From Paulinella micropora (taxonomy: Eukaryota > Cercozoa > Imbricatea > Euglyphida), in the NCBI GenBank assembly GCA_009731375.1, contig BJOX01000077.1, positions 718,118 to 752,635 of the forward strand: DNA of 34,518 bases, given 5' to 3'. Of the stretch, positions 26,098-34,518 are shown in pieces (within the stretch, counting starts at the first letter, position 1; every line of letters begins with the position of its first letter). The notes below the pieces were generated by a model, which saw nothing but the letters and a program-made list of their open reading frames with translations, was not told where the DNA came from and ran no database searches. The translations under genes and the position numbers were made by a program.

Positions 26098-28489
26098 ATG
26101 GAAGTAGGAACGACCATCTCAGTCTCTGTTTCTCGGTTCGGGGTGCCTTGGGCAAAAAAGAAATTCGGGGAATCGAAATATAAGGACATTCGGGCTTTGG
26201 GTGTGTTGAAAGAAAAAGAAACGAAACAAAAAAAGCTCTTATTACTGCTCGGTTTGATGGTAAGGATTATTACGAGTTCACAAAACATTTGAAGCCAGAG
26301 CCAGCCCATGAGTGGTCGAGTTTGGCTTTCATGAATGGGGAGGGCGAAGAGGTAGTGATGGAGGTCTCTGATGATGAAGAAGAAGAGGAGGAGCAGGAGG
26401 AGGAACAAAAACAAGAACAGAAAGAGCAGGCTGCTGTAGAAGAAGACGAGGAGGAGGGGGAGGGAGGTGATGAAGAATTCATGCCCTGTTACAATCCAAG
26501 CCCTCATACGGCCGAGGAAATAGAGACTGAGAGAGAAAAACTCCTGGGAAAGGGGTTCGACTGGAAGCTGGGTCCACATGGATTGGGAAGCAGATCGACC
26601 TTGGCACAAACCGAAGACGACACTCGATGAAAAAAAAGACACTGGCTTCCTGTCGTAAGCCCTCCCCTCTCTCTGTCTTCTCTATATATTTTTCCTATTC
26701 CAGTCTTTGTCTCTCTACATGTCTATGTCTTTTTTTTTTAATTGTGTTGTGTTGTTTCAGACAACGATTGGAAAGAAAAAAATTTCAACTCTGTGTTTGG
26801 TCTGTTGGTTTCTTGTAATCATGGTGTCAACTTTTTGCGAGGTTTTTGTTTGTTTTGCCAATTTTTTTTAATTTTTTTTTTCTTTTTTCCTGTGTGTAGA
26901 CACTTTTTGCACTTTTTGCCAAGGGATGCGGTGACAAAACTTATACAGCTTACTAACATAGAGCTAGCGAAAGAGAAAGATAAGAGGGTCTCAAAACCAC
27001 TTACCACGGAAGAATTTTTGTCTTTGTGGGGCTGTTAATCCAAATCTCATTGGCCGACAGAGGTAGGAGAAGGTCACACTGGGCACCCAAAAAGTGTATG
27101 GGTACAGACTGCTTGCCGGGGGATGGTTACGGCGACATAATGGCCTGCAATCGGTTCGAGGGGATCTTGAAATGTTTACGTACAGGTCCACCAGCAACAG
27201 AAGAGGACCCTTTTTTGCCTATTCGGGGGTGGGCGGAGGCTGTCGATCGTAAGGCGAGGGAAGCCATAGTTGCGGGGGGGGGTCATTACTATCGACGAAA
27301 GTATGGGGCAGTTCACTGGAGAAGGAATGCCTGGGCAAATGGTTGTTCCCCGCAAGCCGATCCCCGTGGGAAGGGAATATCATACCGCCTGTTGTGTCGA
27401 GTCTGGGGTCTGTATCGCACTGGAGATGGTGGAAGGTAAGGAGAGAGATCAAAAAAAAGAATTTGCACATGAGTTCGGGGTCACTACTGCCACCACTTTG
27501 CGTATGATGAGGCCGTGGTTCGGTTCTGGGCGCATTGCAATCGGTGATTCGTGGTTTGCCAGTTGCAAAACAGCATGTGAGTTGAAAAAAAGGGGCCTTG
27601 ATTTTGTCGGAATGGTGAAGACTGCACACGCGGGCTTTCCTGTGAAGATGCTATGGGGTGCCAGGGGGGGGTCGAAGGGGGATTTGGCGTCAGCAACATG
27701 CGAAAAGGACGGTATCAGGCTGCTCGCGGTGAACCAAAACGACCACAATCAGCAGCAGGTTATTGCTACATGCTCCACCACTTTGCCCGGCAAGCCGCGG
27801 AATGCTCGTTACAGCCGCACTTTGCCTCTTGTCCCGAGGTGCGAGGCCGTGGCGTTGTATTATAGCGCTTTCAACGCTGTCGATCAATTCAACTCCGCTC
27901 GCCACGGGTCCTCTTCCCTCAACCTCGGCATTACAGTCAATGACTGGAAAAAGGTTGATTTCTTTATTTTGCTGGATTTTATTATCACCAATGCTTACAA
28001 GCATTTCAATTTTTTCAGCAAAACCGTTTTGGTCAATCTCAATATGCTGAAAGGAGACAACAGGCCCGGCTTTTTCAAGCATCTCCTCGCATCCAAGCTC
28101 ATTGAAAGCGGAAACGAGCCTAATCTTGCAGGTCCCCAGCCCCCCCCCCCTCTGCACCCCTCGCTCCTGTCGCCCCCCCGTTCACCCCGTGCATGGAACT
28201 GTGCAGATATCCTTTGACCCTTATGTCGGACAAAATTAGAAAAAAGCAGGAGGCCGGTCGCGCATACAGCCAGAGCACGGAGAGGCCAAAGAGGCGTAGG
28301 TGCCGTGTTTGCCTGTACGCTTTTTCTGAGAGAAAGGTGTCCATGACGAGTTATTATTGCGCCTCCTGTGGCCAGGATATGCCACTGTGCAGCGGCGAAA
28401 GTCGCACATGTCACGCCTGGCACAAGCAATACGGAAAATCAGCACAAAAAAACAGCGTAAGTGATTTTGAGCATTTTCAAATCGTTTAA
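26098..28489 (+). pseudogene. piggyBac-like transposase, copy B, more complete but frameshifted
   Basis: Starts at ATG 26098 (MEVGTTISVSVSRFGVPWAK). Frame breaks lie at an A7 run (about 26230), between 26570 and 26600, at G4 (about 27033), at G8 (27274-27281) and at C11 (28140-28150). Probable introns have GTAAG at about 26655 with TTTCAG at 26760, and a second ending at GTGTGTAG about 26899. Core motifs: D in ITIDESMGQFTG, D in AIGDSWFASCKTA, D in FNAVDQFNSARHG, consistent with the three catalytic Asp of piggyBac. The C-terminal Cys/His domain (CRVCLYAF...YYCASCG...CHAWHK) ends at the stop at about 28489. The N-terminal domain plus acidic linker is shared with copy A. Either a recently decayed copy, or a functional gene with homopolymer errors. 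Confidence 0.85.
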
Positions 28490-28495
28490 ACACTA

Positions 28496-28511
28496 GATAC
28501 CACCTGGTATC
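28496..28511. repeat. 16-bp palindrome GATACCACCTGGTATC at the 3' side of transposase copy B
   Basis: Lies 6 bp after the end of the coding region. Partner of the palindrome at 26024. Confidence 0.75.
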
Positions 28512-28529
28512 AGGGGTAAAAATGACTTT

Positions 28530-28637
28530 GGGGCGGGGGCTCTCTGACAGTAAGGCATACGCCTTTTCACTTATGTAAATAATGGGGCGGGGGCTCTGTG
28601 ACAGTAAGGCATGCGCCTTTTCACTTATGTAAATAAA
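28530..28637. repeat. 54-bp tandem duplication
   Basis: Two nearly identical 54-bp units beginning GGGGCGGGGGCTCT and ending CACTTATGTAAATAA (28530-28583, 28584-28637), just beyond transposase copy B. Possible 3' end or terminal region of the transposon. Confidence 0.85.
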
Positions 28638-28738
28638 TTTTTCTTACTTTGGGTGACAGGAAAACAAAATTTAATAACAATATTAATAAAGTTTTATGAT
28701 TCTATTATTTTTTCTGATCCGGAATATTAATAATCATG

Positions 28739-28754
28739 GATAACATATGGTATC
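28739..28754. repeat. Near-palindrome GATAACATATGGTATC
   Basis: Followed by CATGCACATACACATAGACA and an (ATGT)n array, the same order as at 25305. Confidence 0.7.
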
Positions 28755-28774
28755 CATGCACATACACATAGACA

Positions 28775-28797
28775 GTATGTATGTATGTATGTATGCA

Positions 28798-28857
<60 letters not shown>

Positions 28858-28943
28858 TGTGTATTAATGCATGTATGCATGTATGTATGTATGTATGTTT
28901 GTATATATGTGTATGTTCGTATGTGTGTATGTATGTATGTATG

Positions 28944-28975
<32 letters not shown>

Positions 28976-29040
28976 TGTATGTATGTATGTATGTATATGT
29001 TATGTATGTATATGTATGTATGTCTGTCTAGTTGTCTGTC

Positions 29041-29071
<31 letters not shown>

Positions 29072-29160
29072 GTATGTATGTATGTATGCATGTTTGCATG
29101 TATGTATGTATGTGTGTATATATGTATGTTTGTATGTGTGTATGTATGTATGTATGTATG

Positions 29161-29192
<32 letters not shown>

Positions 29193-29495
29193 TGTATGTA
29201 TATGTATGTATGTATATATGTGTATGTATGTATGCATGTATGTATGTATGTATGTATGTATGTATATGTGTGTGTGTCTGTATGTATCTATGTCTGTCTG
29301 TCTGTCTGTCTGTATGTATGTATGTATGTATGTATGTATGTCTGTCTGTATGTCTGTATGTCTGTCTGTATGTCTGTCTGTCTTTATGTCTGTCTTTATG
29401 TCTGTCTATATGTATGTATGTATGTATGTATGTAGTATGCATGTATGCATGCATGCATGCATGTATGTATGTATGTATGTCTGTATGTATGTATG
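28775..29495. repeat. (ATGT)n microsatellite with (GTCT)n stretches
   Basis: More than 700 bp of imperfect tetranucleotide repeats. No gene. Confidence 0.95.
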
Positions 29496-29499
29496 AGGC

Positions 29500-29627
29500 T
29501 CACACTTGGTTCAAAGTTTACATTAGTAGGTAAAGACACAAAGAACTTGTCATGATCCTCACACAGTTCATCATTGCGAGGAGTCTCCAGGGCAGCAAAA
29601 CTGTTGGAACCTAGTTTCAACATGCAT
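29500..29627 (-). CDS. Possible host exon
   Basis: The minus-strand frame LKLGSNSFAALETPRNDELC...KFFVSLPTNVNFEPSVS has ordinary protein composition and follows an AG dinucleotide (ACTAG then GTTCC). It ends inside the microsatellite. No family recognised; coding status uncertain. Confidence 0.3.
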
Positions 29628-29705
29628 ATTAAATATAATGTTTTAAATGTAAATTTCAGCAGTGTTTTGTAAAGGTATAATGTTTAACACAATGAAATAG
29701 AAAAG

Positions 29706-29891
29706 TTATTTGAAGCAAAATAAATTTAATTTATATTTCAGTTTCAATGGTTGCTGGTCCACGACTTGTCCTGCTTCGGCAGCGGGAGCGGAGTTCCATT
29801 CGAGTGCATGACGTTCAGAGACAGAAACATTCCAGGAATAGTTCTTTGGCATGAAGTCAGACAAAGTTCTTTCTCTTGGGCTTTTCGACAT
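29706..29891 (-). CDS. Possible host exon
   Basis: The minus-strand frame from ATG 29891 (MSKSPRERTLSDFMPKNYSW...) has balanced composition for about 50 residues, then becomes AT-rich. It could belong to the same gene as 29500-29627. No family recognised. Confidence 0.3.
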   Translation of the reverse strand: MSKSPRERTLSDFMPKNYSWNVSVSERHALEWNSAPAAEAGQVVDQQPLKLKYKLNLFCFK

Positions 29892-29969
29892 AGCGACTGC
29901 AAGAAACTAATTTACATTTCGAGTCAAACAAAAATATTTTTAGTCATTGTCTGTTTATTAAAAGTCTAA

Positions 29970-30335
29970 AAGAATTATTATTAATAATCAGGAAATGCGA
30001 ACTATATTTAATTGTGAAACTAACTTGAGCAACTAGTACTCGAAAACCACACGAGTGTCAAAGGTAATTATCACATTGAAAGTTGATGAAAAATCAAGCC
30101 CCCCCCCCCCCCCCCCCCCCCCCCCCCNNNNNNNNNNCCCCCAAAAAATACTATTGCATGATCCGATTTCTTGCTGATTTGAAATCAATATTAATTATAA
30201 TTTACTTTTGCAACAACTTGAAAAAGACGTACATGACAGATATATATATACACATAAATTTACACATACAACCGTTGAACTATAATAGTATATAAGCAAT
30301 AACATCATTTCAAGTGAAACTATTACATACTGACA
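29970..30335. other. Non-coding, with poly-C run and 10-N gap
   Basis: C28 run at about 30100-30127, N 30128-30137, C again. The remainder is AT-rich with a short (TA)n. Confidence 0.6.
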
Positions 30336-30503
30336 ATGTCATACATACATACATACATACATACATACACACATACAGTACATACAGTTGGCATCACTGA
30401 CTGATATCACATACATACATACATACATACTTACATGCATACATACATACACACATGCATGCATGCATATACAGATACATACATACATACATACATACAT
30501 GCA

Positions 30504-30534
<31 letters not shown>

Positions 30535-30714
30535 GTGTCACTAAAACGTACGTACGTACATACGTTCATACGTACATACATACCGTGCATGCGTACATAC
30601 ATGCATGTATACATACATACATACATACATACATACAATACATGCATACATACATACATACATACACACATACATGCATACATACATACATACGGACAGA
30701 CATACATATCAGTG

Positions 30715-30746
<32 letters not shown>

Positions 30747-30777
30747 CATGTACATACATATACATACATATACATGC

Positions 30778-30836
<59 letters not shown>
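30336..30836. repeat. (CATA)n microsatellite followed by (GA)n
   Basis: Reverse-complement orientation of the (ATGT)n arrays elsewhere, ending in a ~55-bp GA run (30780-30836). Confidence 0.95.
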
Positions 30837-30839
<3 letters not shown>

Positions 30840-31108
30840 CCACATATAAACGACTACACCTTTACAATTATATATATCCATAACATAACATAATAATATA
30901 TATCACCGCGCAATACATCTGAGCAAAAATATTAATTTTAATAACTATAATACAATATTGATACTGAGCCGCTGAATACTAATTTAATATCTTCCTTAAT
31001 ACGCTCAACTGAATAATTAGGTTTCCACCTTTGATTAGGGTATAACTTACTAGCTATACTTTTCACGTGGACGTTCCCTGAGTCCAATTGTAATTGTTCT
31101 CTCAATAA
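30837..31108. other. Unique AT-rich sequence
   Basis: No ORF, repeat or motif that I can support. Confidence 0.35.
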
Positions 31109-31178
31109 AAACGAAGAAGAAAGAAGAAGAAGAAGAAGAAGAAGAAGAAGAAGAAGAAGAAGAAGAAGAAGAAGAAGA

Positions 31179-31219
<41 letters not shown>

Positions 31220-31261
31220 AGAGAGAGAGAGAGCGAGTGAGTGAGAGAGAGAGAGATCGAG

Positions 31262-31344
<83 letters not shown>

Positions 31345-31471
31345 GACAGACAGACAGACAAAGAGAGAGACAGACAGAGTGGTCTATGTGAATCTGTGAA
31401 TGTTAAACATACATACAGACAGACAGAGAGACACACATACAGACAGACAGATGTGTACAGACAGACAGACT

Positions 31472-31509
<38 letters not shown>

Positions 31510-31594
31510 CGCACACACACGCACACACACACACACACGCACACACGCACACACACACACACAGCCAGCCAGACAGACAGCCAGCCAGACACTG

Positions 31595-31634
<40 letters not shown>

Positions 31635-31760
31635 CAGACAGACAGACAGACAAGACAGACAGCAAGACAGGCAGGTAGGCAGGCAGGCAGGCAGACAAAC
31701 AGACAAACAGACAAACAGACAGACAGACAAACAGACAAACGGACAAACAGACAGGCCGCC
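31109..31760. repeat. Compound (GAA)n, (GA)n, (GACA)n, (CA)n, (GGCA)n microsatellite
   Basis: Successive simple-repeat blocks. Stop-free frames in both strands reflect the repeats only. Confidence 0.95.
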
Positions 31761-32023
31761 ATACACACATATATGGATTAAGTACTGGATTAGCAACAAG
31801 TAAGGAAGGAGGATCCGAAAGTTACGATCAGTGCAGACAATTTTTTTTCCTGTCCAGAGACTTTTCCTAGTTTTCACTAGTTTCAATGCTCCAGTGTCGC
31901 CGGAAAAATAAGGTCCGGTACAGTAGAGCTGGTACAGAAACACTAACAAACACCCGCCGGGGCGGGGAGGGGGGGGGNNNNNNNNNNNNNNNNNNNNNNG
32001 CGGGCATTATGATAGCGGATAGG
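31761..32023. other. Unique sequence with G-run and gap
   Basis: No gene seen. A G-rich tract at about 31954-31977 precedes N 31978-31999. Confidence 0.4.
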
Positions 32024-32350
32024 TTTAATGCATGCATTGAAAAATTAAGATAGATGCATGAAATTTCAATGCATGCATTGAAACCATGATTGGAAATTTT
32101 TCAATGCATCCATCAAAATCTAGAAAATGATTTTTTTCAATGCATGCAAAGTTGAAATAATTTCGAATTGCATGCATCGAGGCACGGTCACGATAGGCAA
32201 TGCATACTACCTCACAGGCCTAGTCAACACGCTGTGTGTTTATTAAAGATACCGAAGTCCGGAGTCAACGATTTTAATGCATGCATTGAAATGATTTTCA
32301 ACGCATGCATTGAAAAAAATTCAATGCATGCATTGAAATTTCAATACATG
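32024..32350. repeat. Second palindrome array, consensus TTTCAATGCATGCATTGAAA
   Basis: A perfect 20-bp copy at 32064-32083, and near copies at 32024, 32272, 32295 and 32320. Degenerate or half copies occur at about 32096, 32132, 32161 and 32338. Core TGCATGCA with AT-rich arms; spacing irregular. Same architecture as the 20.2-21.5 kb array but an unrelated word. Confidence 0.85.
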
Positions 32351-33290
<940 letters not shown>

Positions 33291-33685
33291 AACATTCGAC
33301 AATCTTGGGGGTATCCCTTTTTCCGAAATTTTCCATGAAGTATATGGACTTTTTTTGAAAACGTGTGGAAATGAAAGGAAATGAATTCCCTGATTGCAGA
33401 ACATATAAAAATAATATTAAAATATGTTTTTATTAATTGTAATACACTTTAACTTCATCTTCAGAGGTGGGCAGGAACCGGTCCGACACGGTAATTTTTC
33501 TACTTTTTCGTAGTCCCGGCTACCATGAATCTATGATGATAACAATGCCGAACATGCAGAATTTGCTTTTACTGTTTATTCTTGCTTATATTAAGCATTT
33601 TACTATATTAAGACATGGTTTTACCTTCAAAAAATTCTGTTTGCCCGCTGTGACGTACGCTGGTACGTAGAGGGGGGAGGGGGGG
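33291..33685. other. Unique sequence ending in poly-G
   Basis: No supported gene. G run 33672-33685 borders the large gap. Confidence 0.35.
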
Positions 33686-34219
33686 NNNNNNNNNNNNNNN
33701 NNNNNNNNNNNNNNNNNNNNNNNNNNNNNNNNNNNNNNNNNNNNNNNNNNNNNNNNNNNNNNNNNNNNNNNNNNNNNNNNNNNNNNNNNNNNNNNNNNNN
33801 NNNNNNNNNNNNNNNNNNNNNNNNNNNNNNNNNNNNNNNNNNNNNNNNNNNNNNNNNNNNNNNNNNNNNNNNNNNNNNNNNNNNNNNNNNNNNNNNNNNN
33901 NNNNNNNNNNNNNNNNNNNNNNNNNNNNNNNNNNNNNNNNNNNNNNNNNNNNNNNNNNNNNNNNNNNNNNNNNNNNNNNNNNNNNNNNNNNNNNNNNNNN
34001 NNNNNNNNNNNNNNNNNNNNNNNNNNNNNNNNNNNNNNNNNNNNNNNNNNNNNNNNNNNNNNNNNNNNNNNNNNNNNNNNNNNNNNNNNNNNNNNNNNNN
34101 NNNNNNNNNNNNNNNNNNNNNNNNNNNNNNNNNNNNNNNNNNNNNNNNNNNNNNNNNNNNNNNNNNNNNNNNNNNNNNNNNNNNNNNNNNNNNNNNNNNN
34201 NNNNNNNNNNNNNNNNNNN
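33686..34219. other. Assembly gap (534 N)
   Basis: Unsequenced; separates the SAP-like exon from anything to its left. Confidence 0.98.
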
Positions 34220-34518
34220 AATTCTTCCTCTGAACCAGAAGATCGATCAGACGATGAGTCAGTTGATGAACTGGAAGATGAAGTATCAGATAAGTCATCC
34301 TCTGAATCTGCCACTGGTTCTGCAGGCTGAGCAGCACCAAGCTCTTCTTCCTCAGGGAACCCACAGTCGCATCGTTCGAAATGGTTCCACGCTTGTTCAA
34401 TAAGCTCTGCCTTCTTGAACTGTTTCCGATCGGAGTTTTGCGTTGCAACACCATGCATTCTCATCCATGATTTCAATTCGCTAACTACCATCTGCTTGGA
34501 CGCAAATTGCTTTTTTTC
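34220..34518 (-). CDS. SAP-like domain protein, partial at both ends
   Basis: The minus-strand frame runs from the window edge, through an ATG at 34491 that need not be the start, into the gap. VVSELKSWMRMHGV...KKAELIEQAWNHF fits the SAP helix-turn-helix pattern (DNA-binding, chromatin-associated) with a longer inter-helix loop. A CDCGFPEEEELG segment follows, then a Ser/Asp/Glu-rich acidic tail (SDTSSSSSSTDSSSDRSSGS). It could be a host nuclear protein or part of another mobile element. Confidence 0.5.

Noticed and set aside
24914-26292. Programmed ribosomal frameshifting in the transposases
   Set aside because: The breaks near the N-terminal domain need +1 in copy A and -1 in copy B, both in A runs; homopolymer error or decay is simpler.

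Overview
The window is eukaryotic nuclear DNA. Its left ~14 kb is an integrated Polinton/Maverick-type DNA virus (polinton-like virus), and the remainder is very repeat-rich host DNA. Host signs are apparent spliceosomal introns in one transposase copy, a degenerate TTAGGG-type telomeric tract at about 15.92 kb, long tetranucleotide microsatellites and two piggyBac-type transposase copies. I cannot name the taxon from the sequence.

Viral block (1 to about 14.07 kb): compact, AT-rich and without evident introns. The diagnostic set is a protein-primed family B DNA polymerase (9405-13376, -), an rve/retroviral-type integrase (7053-7976, +) and an FtsK/HerA-type packaging ATPase (870-1679, -; interrupted). 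Around them lie a 1170-aa fibre-like protein with bacteriophage tail-fibre repeats and a C-terminal S74 self-cleaving chaperone domain (2797-6309, -), a two-TM protein, a small secreted Cys-rich protein, basic virion-type proteins, an acidic/basic low-complexity protein and a coiled-coil protein. No major capsid, penton or protease gene is visible, so the element probably continues beyond position 1. Its right edge probably lies between 13713 and about 14080, next to an ORF resembling the KA1-type C-terminus of a Chk1-like kinase.

The most unusual feature of the viral block is a set of two-hairpin modules (262-384, 756-871, 1680-1825, 6925-7049). They fill four head-to-tail gene junctions almost from stop codon to start codon. 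Arms covary, loops are conserved, and the long hairpin has a symmetric GA/GA motif beside its inner stem.

Host-like block (about 14.08-34.5 kb): a short telomere-like tract, (ATGT)n, (GTGA)n, (GA)n and (GACA)n arrays, and a minisatellite. An array of about 44 short palindromes of the form TAGTG-N5-CACTA covers 20236-21501, and a second array built on TTTCAATGCATGCATTGAAA covers 32024-32350. Two decayed piggyBac-like transposase genes lie head-to-head (22776-25075, -; 26098-28489, +). They are bracketed by covarying 15-16 bp palindromes (GATRC...GYATC), some of which also border the microsatellites. Possible host exons lie at 29.5-29.9 kb, and a SAP-like domain ORF is at the right edge. Many assembly gaps abut poly-G or poly-C runs, and most transposase frame breaks fall in homopolymers, so some gene damage may be assembly error.
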